From the NCBI GenBank assembly GCA_036274695.1, contig DASUFF010000030.1, forward strand, positions 21,739 through 85,738: 64,000 bases of DNA, in the 5' to 3' direction. This stretch comes from DASUFF01 sp036274695. Lineage in GTDB: Bacteria > UBA10199 > JACPAL01 > GCA-016699445. Shown here in pieces: positions 9,248 to 18,346 of this stretch. Position 1 is the first letter of the stretch. Every line of letters starts with the position of its first letter. A program made the position numbers and the translations under genes. The notes below the pieces were generated by a model. That model searched no databases. It was not told the origin of the DNA and was given only the letters and a program-made list of their open reading frames with translations.

Positions 9248-9496
9248 ATGCTTCGCCTTCTTTCCGCTTGGATCGGTCTCTCGGGGGTGCCGGTGCTGCT
9301 GGCCCTGCTTCCCTTCGCTCCGGCGCGGGTGACGGCCCACGCACCGGTACATGCGGCGGTTTGGGAGATCCGGGACCGGCAGAACGCCGAGGCGGAGGCG
9401 TTGAAGGATCGCATCGAATCTCTGCAAGCGCGCGTCGATTCCGCGAACGCCCGGTTGACCGCCGCGATCGCCGCCCTCGAATCCGGCGACCGATAA
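9248..9496 (+). CDS. Small protein: membrane/signal segment plus coiled coil
   Basis: 82 residues from ATG 9248. A hydrophobic N-terminus (MLRLLSAWIGLSGVPVLLAL) is followed by a heptad-like helix (NAEAEALKDRIESLQARVDSANARLTA, in part). It resembles short Lpp- or FtsB-like anchored coiled coils in layout only. No family is recognised. It ends 44 bases before prfC. Confidence 0.4.
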   Translation: MLRLLSAWIGLSGVPVLLALLPFAPARVTAHAPVHAAVWEIRDRQNAEAEALKDRIESLQARVDSANARLTAAIAALESGDR

Positions 9497-9540
9497 ACCT
9501 CCTCGATTTTTCAAAGGCCTTAAGCTAGTCACCCACCTCC

Positions 9541-11154
9541 ATGACGGAGACCGCCGCATCCGAAGTCTTGAAGGAGATCGACCGACGCAAGACCTTCGCC
9601 ATCATCTCGCATCCGGACGCCGGAAAGACGACGGTGACGGAGAAGCTTTTGCTCTTCGGCAACGCCATCCACATGGCCGGCGTCGTCAAGGCCAAGCGCT
9701 CCAAACAATTCGCGCGCTCGGACTGGATGGAGATCGAAAAGCAGCGCGGGATCTCGGTGGCCTCCTCCGTCATGCAGTTCCAGTACGGCGGCAAGGAGAT
9801 CAACCTGCTGGATACGCCGGGCCACCAGGATTTTTCGGAAGACACCTACCGCGTGCTCACCGCCGTCGACAGCGCCCTGATGATCATCGATTCGTCGAAG
9901 GGCATCGAGACGCAGACCAAGAAACTGTTTCAAGTCTGCCGCGACCGGAAGCTGCCCATCATCACCTTCATGAATAAGATGGATTTGGAGGCCCGCGACC
10001 CGTTCGAGCTGGTCGACGAGGTCGAGAAGGTCCTGAACCTGCCGTGCTTCACGATGACGTGGCCGATCGGGCAGGGGAAGGGCTTCAAGGGCGTCTACGA
10101 CCTGATGGAAAAACGAGTCCGGTTCTTCGACGCCGGCCAAAAGACGAGGGACTTCGAGCAGAAGTTCTATTCGGATCTCGACGATCCGGAGTTGAACGAG
10201 GCGATCGGGCCCGAATTGATCGACAAGCTTAAAGAAGACTGCGAACTCCTGACCGGCGCGGGCCACGATTTCGACCGCGAACGTTACCTGGCCGGCAACT
10301 TAAGCCCGGTTTTCTTCGGCTCCGCCGTGAACAACTTCGGCATCCAGGAACTGTTGGACGCCTTCGTCCGCCTGGCGCCCGGCCCGCGCCCGCGGCCGGC
10401 GGAGACGCGCGACGTGAAGCCGGACGAGCCGAAATTCACCGGACTGGTCTTCAAGATCCAGGCGAACATGGATCCGAAGCACCGGGATCGCACGGCCTTT
10501 CTGCGCATCTGCTCGGGCGAATTTGTGCAGGGGATGACGGCCTATCACGTGCGTCAAGAACGCGAGTTCAAGATCAACAACGCCCTCCAGTTCATGAGCA
10601 AGGAGCGCAAGAACGTCGACCGCGCCTACGCGGGCGACATCATCGGCATCCACGACAAGAACTTAACAATCGGAGACGCCATCACCGAGGGCGAACGCTT
10701 GCGCTTCACCGGCGTGCCGCAGTTCTCGCCGGATCTCTTCGCGCGCGTGGATCTGAAGAATCCCATCAAGAACAAGCAGCTTCAAAAGGGCTTGGAGCAG
10801 TTGGCGGAGGAGGGGACGTCCCAGATCTTCCGCCGCAAGAACACGTCCGAGACGTTCATCGGCGTGGTGGGCCAGCTCCAGTTCGAGGTGGTGAAGTTCC
10901 GCCTATTGCACGAGTACGGGGCCGACGCTGTCTTCACCCCTTTGCCTTACGCCCTGTCCTGCTGGTACCATGCGACCGACAAAAAGGTGATGGAGGACTT
11001 CGAGGACTACTACCGCTCGCAGATCGTCTACGACGTGCGCGGTTACCCGATGATCCTCTTCAAGACCGAATGGGAACGCGATTACATCCAAAAGAATCAG
11101 CCGAAGGTGGCGTTTTACTCGAACCTCATCGCGTACGAAGCCGAGTGCGCCTAG
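9541..11154 (+). CDS. prfC: Peptide chain release factor 3
   Basis: The 537-residue GTPase removes RF1 and RF2 from the ribosome after peptide release. It shows the RF3 N-terminus FAIISHPDAGKTTVTEKLLL (G1), the switch segment KQRGISVASSVMQF, DTPGHQDFSEDTYR (G3) and MNKMD (G4). QFMSKERKNVDRAYAGDIIG is a typical RF3 domain II sequence. The length equals that of standard RF3. The downstream dsbD-like gene appears to start inside its last ten bases. Confidence 0.96.
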   Translation: MTETAASEVLKEIDRRKTFAIISHPDAGKTTVTEKLLLFGNAIHMAGVVKAKRSKQFARSDWMEIEKQRGISVASSVMQFQYGGKEINLLDTPGHQDFSEDTYRVLTAVDSALMIIDSSKGIETQTKKLFQVCRDRKLPIITFMNKMDLEARDPFELVDEVEKVLNLPCFTMTWPIGQGKGFKGVYDLMEKRVRFFDAGQKTRDFEQKFYSDLDDPELNEAIGPELIDKLKEDCELLTGAGHDFDRERYLAGNLSPVFFGSAVNNFGIQELLDAFVRLAPGPRPRPAETRDVKPDEPKFTGLVFKIQANMDPKHRDRTAFLRICSGEFVQGMTAYHVRQEREFKINNALQFMSKERKNVDRAYAGDIIGIHDKNLTIGDAITEGERLRFTGVPQFSPDLFARVDLKNPIKNKQLQKGLEQLAEEGTSQIFRRKNTSETFIGVVGQLQFEVVKFRLLHEYGADAVFTPLPYALSCWYHATDKKVMEDFEDYYRSQIVYDVRGYPMILFKTEWERDYIQKNQPKVAFYSNLIAYEAECA

Positions 11155-13241
11155 GGTTCGTTTCCGCCGCCGCCTTCCTCCTGATTCCCCTTTCGCTCGC
11201 CGCCGATACGGTGACGACGCCGCACGTCGTAGCCCGCATCGTCTCCGACGCCGCCGCCGTGGCGCCGGGGTCGTCCTTCGGAGTGGGCCTCGATTTCACC
11301 CTGAAAAAGGGCTGGCACACGTATTGGAAAAATCCGGGCGATTCCGGCGAACCGATGAAGGTGACCTGGAAGGTTTCACCGGGACTCTCCGCCGGACCGC
11401 TGTCGTACCCGCCGCCCGAGCTCATCCAAATGCCGCCGCTGGCGAACTTCGGCTACAAAGACCAAGTCCTCATCTTCTCCGACATGGCCGCCGGCGCGGA
11501 TTTGACCCCCGGCGGTTCGATCGAGATCCAGGCCGACGCCACGTGGCTGGTCTGCGAGGAGACGTGCATCCCGGAAAAAGGGAGTTTTTCGATCACGCTG
11601 CCGGTGGCCGCGGCTTCGTCGCCGGGCCCCGATGCGCCGCGCTTCCAGGCCGCGCGCGAACGGTTGCCCAAACCCGTGTCCGCGGCTCGGGTCGAGGTTT
11701 CCGACAAGGGATTGTATCTCGCTTTTCCGGAGGGGATCGAGCTTCCCGAGGAGACGTCCCGGCTCTTTTTCTTTCCCGAGACTCCGGGCGTGATCAAGAA
11801 CGCCGCGGAACAGGTGGCCTTCAAGGACCGCGGGAGGCATTTCTTGCGGCTCGTCCCCGACCCGGGGATGACGAAACCGCCGGAGCGCCTGACCGGCGTT
11901 CTGGTGACGGGCGAAAAGGCCTACGCCCTGGGCGAATTGCCGGATCATCCGTCGGTGGTGGCGTTGCCTCCGCGGGCCGCGTCGCGGACGCCGGCCGAAG
12001 TCCCGTCGGGCGAAACCGCGCCGGCCGTAAAATCGGAAGCACCCGGCTTGACCGCCGCCCGCGCCGTTCCCTTCGCCTTCCTGGGAGGGCTTCTGCTCAA
12101 TCTCATGCCCTGCGTCTTCCCCGTCCTGTCGGTGAAGGTTTTGGGCTTTTTGAAAAAAAGCGGCGGCGATCACCGGCGCGCTCGGACTCACGGATGGGCC
12201 TATGCGGCGGGCGTGGTCCTTTCCTTCGGCGTCCTGGCCGCGGCCCTGCTGTTCCTTCGCTGGAGCGGGGAGGCGCTGGGATGGGGGTTCCAGCTTCAGT
12301 CGCCGCTCTTCGTGCTTCTCATGATCTTCCTGCTCTTCTTATTGGCCTTGAGCCTCCTGGGACTTTTCGAAATAGGCGGATCGCTGATGGGCGTCGGCTC
12401 GAAGCTGGCGGGACAGACCGGCCTCTCGGGCTCCTTCTTCACGGGCGTTCTCGCCACCGTCGTGGCCACGCCGTGCACGGCGCCGTTCATGGGACCGGCG
12501 GTCGGATTCGCCCTGGCCCAGCCGGCGGCGATGGCGCTCGCCGTTTTTCTCGCGGTGGGCGTCGGGATGGCGCTTCCTTACCTCGTGCTGACGCACGTGC
12601 CCGCCCTTCTGTGGCGTCTGCCCAAGCCCGGGCCGTGGATGGAGACCTTCCAACAGGCCATGGCCTTTCCTTTGCTCGCCACGGTGGTCTGGCTCTTGTG
12701 GGTGATCGGCCGGCAGGCCCCGGGGGCGTTGGTGACGATCCTTCTGGCGCTTTTAGCTTTGTCCTTCGGCGTGTGGCTGGGCCGCCGCGTGCGACGGGCG
12801 AGGCCGGTGGCCTTGCTGATCGCGGCGGCGGCCGTGGCCTGGGCCGTCGTGGAGGTCCGCGGGGAGATACGCGGCGCGGCGTCCGCGCTCGCGACGACGG
12901 CGGGTTGGGAGGCCTTTTCGGAGCGACGAATCTCCGCTTTGCGCGCCGAGGGTCGTCCCGTCTTCGTCGATTTCACCGCCGCCTGGTGCCTGACCTGCCA
13001 GGTGAACAAAAAGACCGTCTTGGAACGGGAGGACGTGCGCCGGGCCTTTTCCGATAAGAACGTCGCGCTGATCGAGGCGGATTGGACCAATCAAGACGCG
13101 GCGATCTCCAAGGCCTTGGAGGCGTTCGGGCGCCAGGGCGTTCCCCTGTACGTTTACTACCCGCCCGGCGGCGAGGCGAAAGTATTGCCGGCTTTACTGA
13201 CCAAAGCGATCGTGCTGGAATCCTTGGAAAACCAACCGTGA
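11145..13241 (+). CDS. DsbD/ScsB-type thiol:disulfide reductase
   Basis: About 698 residues if begun at GTG 11145, which gives a signal peptide (MRLGFVSAAAFLLIPLSLAA) and overlaps prfC by ten bases; an earlier start at 11070 lies wholly inside prfC. The order is periplasmic DsbD-N-like domain (about 25-300, with CEETCIPEKG), an eight-helix DsbD core with NLMPCVFPVLSVK (near 320) and ATPCTAPFMG (near 443), and a C-terminal thioredoxin domain with WCLTCQ (near 615). Such proteins carry electrons from cytoplasmic thioredoxin to periplasmic partners. The neighbouring thioredoxin-like protein is a plausible partner. Confidence 0.88.
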   Translation: MRLGFVSAAAFLLIPLSLAADTVTTPHVVARIVSDAAAVAPGSSFGVGLDFTLKKGWHTYWKNPGDSGEPMKVTWKVSPGLSAGPLSYPPPELIQMPPLANFGYKDQVLIFSDMAAGADLTPGGSIEIQADATWLVCEETCIPEKGSFSITLPVAAASSPGPDAPRFQAARERLPKPVSAARVEVSDKGLYLAFPEGIELPEETSRLFFFPETPGVIKNAAEQVAFKDRGRHFLRLVPDPGMTKPPERLTGVLVTGEKAYALGELPDHPSVVALPPRAASRTPAEVPSGETAPAVKSEAPGLTAARAVPFAFLGGLLLNLMPCVFPVLSVKVLGFLKKSGGDHRRARTHGWAYAAGVVLSFGVLAAALLFLRWSGEALGWGFQLQSPLFVLLMIFLLFLLALSLLGLFEIGGSLMGVGSKLAGQTGLSGSFFTGVLATVVATPCTAPFMGPAVGFALAQPAAMALAVFLAVGVGMALPYLVLTHVPALLWRLPKPGPWMETFQQAMAFPLLATVVWLLWVIGRQAPGALVTILLALLALSFGVWLGRRVRRARPVALLIAAAAVAWAVVEVRGEIRGAASALATTAGWEAFSERRISALRAEGRPVFVDFTAAWCLTCQVNKKTVLEREDVRRAFSDKNVALIEADWTNQDAAISKALEAFGRQGVPLYVYYPPGGEAKVLPALLTKAIVLESLENQP

Positions 13242-13256
13242 CATAAGGAGGATCCC

Positions 13257-13874
13257 GTGAAGTTTTTCAAACCGCTTTCGTCTTTCGTCCTTGCCGGCTT
13301 TTTCCTTTGCGCCTTGGCCACCTGCCTCCAGGCATCTCCCAAACCCGGCGACGCCGCGCCGGATTTTACGTTGAAGGACAGCGACGGCAAGACCCAAACG
13401 CTGTCTTCTTATAAGGGAAAATACGTCGTCCTCGAATGGTTCAACGAGGGCTGCCCCTTCGTGAAGAAGCACTACGAATCGGGAAGCATGCAGGCGCTTC
13501 AAAAGGAGGAGACGGGCAAGGGCGTGGTGTGGCTCTCCGTCATCTCATCGGCCGAAGGCAAGCAGGGCTTCTCGACGCCGGAGCAGGCCAATGCCGCGCG
13601 CAAGAAGTGGAATATCGCCTCGACGGCGACCCTTCTCGATGCGAAGGGCGAGGCTGGAAAACTCTACGAGGCCAAGACCACGCCGCACATGTTCGTGATC
13701 GATCCCGAGGGGAAGGTCGTCTACATGGGCGCCATCGACGACAAGCCCACCTCCGATCCGGCAGACGTTAAAACGGCGAAGAACTACGTGAAGGCGGCCT
13801 TGGACGAGGCGATGGCGGGCAAGCCCGTGGCGACCGTTTCGACGACGCCCTACGGCTGTTCGGTCAAGTACTAG
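13257..13874 (+). CDS. Exported thioredoxin-fold protein (AhpC/TSA-redoxin type)
   Basis: 205 residues from GTG 13257, with AAGGAGG just upstream. A signal peptide (to about residue 24, ATCLQA) is followed by a redoxin domain: GDAAPDFTLKDSDGKTQTLS, then EWFNEGCPFVKKHY with a single active cysteine at about residue 65, and TPHMFVIDPEGKVVYMGAID. The CPFVKKHY form is typical of a subgroup of periplasmic peroxiredoxin-like proteins. A second cysteine near the C-terminus (YGCSVKY) might resolve the disulfide. It lies 15 bases after the DsbD-like gene and is probably reduced by it. Confidence 0.85.
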   Translation: MKFFKPLSSFVLAGFFLCALATCLQASPKPGDAAPDFTLKDSDGKTQTLSSYKGKYVVLEWFNEGCPFVKKHYESGSMQALQKEETGKGVVWLSVISSAEGKQGFSTPEQANAARKKWNIASTATLLDAKGEAGKLYEAKTTPHMFVIDPEGKVVYMGAIDDKPTSDPADVKTAKNYVKAALDEAMAGKPVATVSTTPYGCSVKY

Positions 13875-13887
13875 CTTCCACTACGAG

Positions 13888-15630
13888 CTACCACGTCAAT
13901 TCCATGGGGGCGGCCAGGGTCGGTCCCTTGTCGACCGACGCGATGACGAAGAGTTTTCCCTTCGAAACGGCGAGGCGCAGATTTTTCAGGCGTCCGGCCG
14001 CATTTTGAAATTCCTCGGGCAGGCTTTGGGTGACGAACATCGGCGCCGAGAAACGGTCCTTGCCCAAGTCGTAGATCAAAAGCCCCAGGGTCGTTCCGTA
14101 TTCGAGGTAGGTGGGAAAGATCAGGGCATTTCCGAATTGGACCGGCGTCTGGAAGGTGTCGACGAGGCCGCGTTCCAGTTGGATCGTCCCTCCCCGGTTT
14201 TGATCAAAGACCGGGCTTCCGCCGGCGCCCGAGTCCTTCCTTTGGGCCAGCCGGACCATCGTCAGGTTGATCTTCCAATAATTGTCGTTGTCCTCGTGCG
14301 CGAGCACGGCCAGGTCCCGGCCGTTGTCCAGGCTCATGACGTGGACGGGCGTCACCTTGTCCGGCATCGTCCAACTGAAGATTTCCGGGGATTCCCCTTC
14401 GGCCGGCTCCAAGGATTTGAGGGTGATCTTGCCGCCGGCGTACGTGAAATAGCCGATCTTGCCGCCGACCTGGGTCAACCCGCTCAAGACGGATTCCTTG
14501 GCGATGTAGTGCCGCTTGGCGATGAGCACCTTCGACGCGGCCCCCGTGGGATCCAGCTCGAAGATGCTGGCGCCCGTCCGGTCCTTCGACGGGTGGAAAT
14601 TGTCGGAGCGTCCCATGACGAAGAGCCGGTCCCCGAGGCGCGAGGCGAAGAAGGGCGTGGAGGCGGTCTTGACCGCGTCCTGGCTTTCGAGGATCCAGAG
14701 CAACTGTTCCGCGTCGGCGGGTTTTTCCGGGGAAGCGACGAAGCGTCCGTCGACCAACTGGTACTCGGTCAGCGTCTTTTTCTCCCGGTCGAGGGAAGAG
14801 AGGGTGGAGCCGGCGAAGAACTGCGCGGTCGAAGCGGGCAAGGTCTGGGCCGGGCCGACCTTCAACGTGCCCCAAACCGGTTTTTCCAGGGTCGTGATGT
14901 CGAAGATCAGCTTGATCTTGGTTTGAAGCGAGGTCCTTCCGACGACCTCCAGGTTCAGGTTCGTCCTCAGAAGCGTTTCATTGGGTGTGAGCAGCGTTTG
15001 CTCGAAGTGCCGGGCCCAATCCTCCGCCGGACTCGAGCCCGCCTTGGCGTAGATGAAACAGTGGGACCCTTCGCAGCGGTGGACGCGTTCGCCGTCCTGG
15101 ACGATCCAGCTTTGATCCAGAAAGGCGCGCAGGGTCGGCGCGAAATGGCCCGTGTTGTGCACATGGTGGCCGACCTCGTGCACGACCGGGACGTGCATGT
15201 TGTAGAGCCGGATGCGCAGGACGCGTTGGTCGTGATCATAGTGCGCGGCGCTTCCCTGGGACTGGGCGTCGTATTCGCGCGCGCCCAAAAGCTCGATCTT
15301 CTCCAGGCCGCAGAGGAAGACGGGATTGGAGGTCCGGAGCGTTCTGAGGCCGCTCTGAACGGATTCCATCACCCGCCTCTTCACGTCCTCGTTCGTATCC
15401 CCCTTGCGATAGGCCAGGGGAAAGGCCCCGGGCTGGTCGCGCAGGGCGTCCTGGAAATCGGCCTCCGAGCCGCGTACGACGATTTCGGGTTCCCGCCGGA
15501 CCGAGCAGGGGTCGGCGGCGAGGAGGTCATCAGAGCCCGGCCAGTCCGGATACGTCGTGCGGTTGGCCAGGGAAGGGCCGCATCCGGCGATGCCGAGGAG
15601 GCCGACCAAGGGTAAAAAACGTGTCTGCAT
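13888..15630 (-). CDS. Lipoprotein with a zinc-metallopeptidase motif
   Basis: 580 residues from ATG 15630. The N-terminus MQTRFLPLVGLLGIAGCGPS is a lipoprotein signal with the lipid-bearing Cys at residue 17. Near residue 150 the protein has VPVVHEVGHHVHNTGHF, an HExxH zinc motif, and about 49 residues on it has SPAEDWARHFEQ, which resembles the downstream Glu of gluzincin-type peptidases. The C-terminal half (about 270-580) is rich in beta segments with FFASRLGDRLFVMGR-like strands and may be a propeller. I therefore predict an outer-membrane-anchored metallopeptidase. No exact family is recognised. It faces the redoxin gene and is divergent from efp. Confidence 0.6.
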   Translation of the reverse strand: MQTRFLPLVGLLGIAGCGPSLANRTTYPDWPGSDDLLAADPCSVRREPEIVVRGSEADFQDALRDQPGAFPLAYRKGDTNEDVKRRVMESVQSGLRTLRTSNPVFLCGLEKIELLGAREYDAQSQGSAAHYDHDQRVLRIRLYNMHVPVVHEVGHHVHNTGHFAPTLRAFLDQSWIVQDGERVHRCEGSHCFIYAKAGSSPAEDWARHFEQTLLTPNETLLRTNLNLEVVGRTSLQTKIKLIFDITTLEKPVWGTLKVGPAQTLPASTAQFFAGSTLSSLDREKKTLTEYQLVDGRFVASPEKPADAEQLLWILESQDAVKTASTPFFASRLGDRLFVMGRSDNFHPSKDRTGASIFELDPTGAASKVLIAKRHYIAKESVLSGLTQVGGKIGYFTYAGGKITLKSLEPAEGESPEIFSWTMPDKVTPVHVMSLDNGRDLAVLAHEDNDNYWKINLTMVRLAQRKDSGAGGSPVFDQNRGGTIQLERGLVDTFQTPVQFGNALIFPTYLEYGTTLGLLIYDLGKDRFSAPMFVTQSLPEEFQNAAGRLKNLRLAVSKGKLFVIASVDKGPTLAAPMELTW

Positions 15631-15720
15631 GCCTCCCTCTTCGTATCGGTCGCGGGGAGGTTGCTCAAAGATTTGATCGTTGATCCCGGAGCCTTCGCGT
15701 ACTAAGAACCGCCGCATCCT

Positions 15721-16272
15721 ATGATCAACGCCACTCAAATCCGGGTCGGAGACATCTTGAACATCGACGGGACCCTGTTCCGCATCATGAAGGCCCAGCA
15801 CATCACGCCGGGCAAGGGCAACGCCCAGGTGCAGGTGGACATGCGGAACCTGAAGACCGGCATCAAGAACAACATGCGTTTCCGGTCGGTGGACTCGGTG
15901 GACAAGGTCGTCGTCGAGGAGCGGACGGTCAATTTTCTTTATCAGGACGGCGACAGCTATCACTTCATGGACCCGGCGAGCTTCGAGCAGTTCGAGTTGA
16001 ACAAGGCGATCTTGGAAGACGTGATCCCGTATCTGAAGCCCGAATCGCCCCTGACCCTCCTCAGTTATGAGGAGAGGACGATCAGCGTGAGTCTGCCCCT
16101 GAAGATGACGTTTACGGTGTCCGAGTGCGATCCGCCCACGAAGGGCATGGCAGGCGCCATGAAGGACGCCAAGATGGACAACGGCCTCGTCGTAAAAGTC
16201 CCTCTGTTCATCAAACCGGGCGAATCGGTGGTGGTCAACACCGAGACCGGCGACTATTTGGAAAAGGCGTAG
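15721..16272 (+). CDS. efp: Elongation factor P
   Basis: 183 residues, the normal EF-P length. The protein enters the ribosomal E site and relieves stalling at proline runs. Domain I contains HITPGKGNAQVQVDMRNLKTG, in which the Lys of PGKG is the residue modified in many bacteria. The C-terminal KVPLFIKPGESVVVNTETGDY is the classic EF-P signature. No epmA or epmB lies nearby. It matters here because several proteins in the window contain proline runs. Confidence 0.97.
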   Translation: MINATQIRVGDILNIDGTLFRIMKAQHITPGKGNAQVQVDMRNLKTGIKNNMRFRSVDSVDKVVVEERTVNFLYQDGDSYHFMDPASFEQFELNKAILEDVIPYLKPESPLTLLSYEERTISVSLPLKMTFTVSECDPPTKGMAGAMKDAKMDNGLVVKVPLFIKPGESVVVNTETGDYLEKA

Positions 16273-16296
16273 GGGCGGGGTGACCCCGCCCCTACA

Positions 16297-16812
16297 TTAT
16301 TCCACGCGGGTGAAAACGAAGGTCGTGGGCTTCTTGCTCTCACCGCCGGTCGATTTCCAATCCTCCGTCAGCTTGTCCTTGCCCTTGATCGTCAGCGACA
16401 CGTCGCTCATGTGCGGAGAATCCGGGGACGGGATGTTGGAGCCGTCTACATAGGTGAAATCGAGCTTTTTGCCCCCCTTGGAGGTGAGCTTGAGACGAGG
16501 CTGATTGCCCATCGCGCAGTAGTGGACCATCGAGACGCCGTCGCCGTCGGGATAGTACATGTTCACCATCTCGTGCCCCGTTCCGGGAAACATCACTTCC
16601 TCCACGGCCGTGCCCGCGGACGTGACCCGAAATTTCGTGGTCATCGTCTGTTCCTTGCCCTCCATCTCGCCCTTGCCGGTCCAGGTCCCGCTCAAGGCCT
16701 TGATCTGCTCGAAGGCGGAGTTGGTTTTTGCGTCCTTCTTCTCGGCGCCTGCGGTCGAGGAAATCGCGAGCGCGGCCAAACCGGACATGATCGCCATCGG
16801 GAAACGCTTCAT
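16297..16812 (-). CDS. Exported beta-barrel-like protein (lipocalin/DUF1579-like)
   Basis: 171 residues from ATG 16812 with AAGGAGG upstream. A signal peptide (MKRFPMAIMSGLAALAISS, cleaved near AGA-EK) precedes a domain starting IKALSGTWTGKGEMEGK, followed by alternating strands and VVEE-like TAVEEVMFPGTGHEMVNMYYPDGDG. This pattern resembles the DUF1579 and lipocalin-like families, which bind small molecules or have unknown roles. The assignment rests on the GTWTG opening and beta pattern only. Confidence 0.55.
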   Translation of the reverse strand: MKRFPMAIMSGLAALAISSTAGAEKKDAKTNSAFEQIKALSGTWTGKGEMEGKEQTMTTKFRVTSAGTAVEEVMFPGTGHEMVNMYYPDGDGVSMVHYCAMGNQPRLKLTSKGGKKLDFTYVDGSNIPSPDSPHMSDVSLTIKGKDKLTEDWKSTGGESKKPTTFVFTRVE

Positions 16813-16835
16813 GGAAGCCTCCTTGGATTAGGGGA

Positions 16836-17276
16836 TTATTGGAAAAGCGTCAGTTGTTCCGACCGAATCTCCACGGATTTTAGATGATTCTGCGGCGGCT
16901 GGAAGAGGAATTTCCGGTTGGCGCGGATCCAGTCGCGCGCCGTCCGGTACTCGCGGAACCGGCGCTCCATCGCCTTGAATTCCGGCCCGTGGTACTCCGT
17001 GTAGCCGCGGCGCCTCTTGGCGGGGATCACCGCGTGGCACATTTCATGGTGCATGACGGAGGCGATCACGAAGAGGGGGACGCCGCTTTGATCGAGAACG
17101 GGGTTGATGACGATCCGGTTGGCCTTGGGCTCGTAGCGCCCGAGCTGGCGGACCCGGCGCACGCGATCGGCACGCACCCGGCCCCAGTCGAGCTTGCAGT
17201 CGATCGATCCGCCGAAATACTCGCGGTTCAACGATTCGAAAAGGACTTTGAGGTGATAGACTTTGCCGCGGGCCAC
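16836..17276 (-). CDS. SprT-like zinc-dependent protease domain protein
   Basis: 146 residues from GTG 17276. It has the SprT-like core: LFESLNREYFGGSIDCKLDWGR, then RIVINPVLDQSGVPLFVIASVMHHEMCHAVI with HExxH at about residues 76-80, and the later HGPEFKAMERRFREY in place of the third histidine. Related proteins (SPRTN in eukaryotes) cleave DNA-crosslinked proteins; bacterial roles are little known. It begins five bases after the stop of the ABM-domain gene on the same strand, so the two are probably co-translated. Confidence 0.8.
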   Translation of the reverse strand: MARGKVYHLKVLFESLNREYFGGSIDCKLDWGRVRADRVRRVRQLGRYEPKANRIVINPVLDQSGVPLFVIASVMHHEMCHAVIPAKRRRGYTEYHGPEFKAMERRFREYRTARDWIRANRKFLFQPPQNHLKSVEIRSEQLTLFQ

Positions 17277-17281
17277 GTGGA

Positions 17282-17569
17282 TTAGAGGACGACCTGGTAG
17301 CCGTTGAACTCGGGCGGGCCCTGGACCAGGCCCTTGCTGCCGCCCTGGCCGTGTGCCTTCGCGAAGGCCTCGGACTCGGTCCAGGCGTTGAACGCGTTCT
17401 CGCTCTCCCAGACGGAATGGGAGATGTAGACGCCGCCCTCGCCGCGCAGGAGATGGAATTCCTTAAAACCCGGCACGTCTTTCAAGTAGCTTTCGCGCTC
17501 CTTCCAAACCTGTTCGAAATCGTTTCCCTTGCCGGGCTTGGTCCAGAATTTGTTCATCGCAATGTACAT
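17282..17569 (-). CDS. Antibiotic-biosynthesis-monooxygenase (ABM)/HmoA-like protein
   Basis: 95 residues from ATG 17569, which has GGAGGA five bases upstream; longer in-frame starts lack such a site. The sequence follows the ABM pattern (NKFWTKPGKGNDFEQVW, VPGFKEFHLLRGEG, SVWESENAFNAWTESEAF). Members are small ferredoxin-like dimers; some, such as HmoA and IsdG, degrade haem, with Asn, Trp and His as key residues, and an Asn, a Trp and a His are all present here. Haem degradation is possible but not proven. It is followed directly by the SprT-like gene. Confidence 0.7.
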   Translation of the reverse strand: MYIAMNKFWTKPGKGNDFEQVWKERESYLKDVPGFKEFHLLRGEGGVYISHSVWESENAFNAWTESEAFAKAHGQGGSKGLVQGPPEFNGYQVVL

Positions 17570-17714
17570 GCGGATCCTCCCCGAAGTTGATTGGATGATA
17601 TTTCCGATCTGATGCCACATTTCCGCGCGCGAGACAAGGGGCTCAAATCGCCTCTTGAACGCCGGGCTCCGGCGTTGTACGTCGGGAAACGTGTTCTCGC
17701 GGCTCTTCCTCGAA

Positions 17715-18341
17715 ATGTCCCTCGTCAAGGCGGAGTGGATCCTCTACCTCCTCCTTTTTCTTTCCGTCCTCTCCATCGGCCTGATCTTGGAGCGCGCCTG
17801 GTTCTACCGGCGGGCCACGAAGGGCCTCGAGCTCTTCCGGGACCGTCTGCGCCGCGCCGTCTCCAAGGGAGAGTGGTCGGAAGCCGTGCGGATGACGGAG
17901 GAGAGGGCGGACCGCACGCGGACTTCGCCGCCGGATCTTGACTCCGGCGTGGCCCTGACCTTGCTCCAGTTCCGATCGGAATCGAAGGGTTCAACGGAGG
18001 TCTTGCAGGAGCTGGCCCAGGACGCGATCCTGAGGACGAAGGTGGCCTGGGAGCAGAATTTGGCCATGTTGGCGACGATCGGCAGCAACGCGCCCTTCAT
18101 CGGCCTCTTCGGGACCGTCATCGGAATCATCAAGGCCTTCCACGACCTCTCAACGCAGGCCGGCGGCACGGCGCCCCAGGTGACGGCGGGCATCTCCGAG
18201 GCCCTGGTTTCGACGGCGGTCGGCATTTTCGTGGCGGTCCCGGCCGTCGTGGCCTTCAACCTCTTTCAACGGCGGATCAAGGCGGCGGTCTCCGAAGCCG
18301 ATGCCCTTAAGAGCTTTCTGATCGGCAAGATCGCCAAGTAA
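17715..18341 (+). CDS. exbB: MotA/TolQ/ExbB proton channel protein
   Basis: 208 residues from ATG 17715; GTG 17691 is an alternative start. Three membrane helices are visible: AEWILYLLLFLSVLSIGLI, then LAMLATIGSNAPFIGLFGTVIGIIKAF, the TolQ/ExbB signature, and ALVSTAVGIFVAVPAVVAFNLF. With the ExbD-like protein encoded five bases downstream it would form an inner membrane proton channel that powers a TonB- or TolA-like protein. No tonB, tolA or tolB is in the window, so whether it is an Exb or a Tol unit stays open. Confidence 0.88.
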   Translation: MSLVKAEWILYLLLFLSVLSIGLILERAWFYRRATKGLELFRDRLRRAVSKGEWSEAVRMTEERADRTRTSPPDLDSGVALTLLQFRSESKGSTEVLQELAQDAILRTKVAWEQNLAMLATIGSNAPFIGLFGTVIGIIKAFHDLSTQAGGTAPQVTAGISEALVSTAVGIFVAVPAVVAFNLFQRRIKAAVSEADALKSFLIGKIAK

Positions 18342-18346
18342 TCCCT

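Noticed and set aside
11070..11144. Earlier start for the DsbD-type protein
   Set aside because: It lies inside prfC and would place 25 charged residues before a good signal peptide that begins at GTG 11145.
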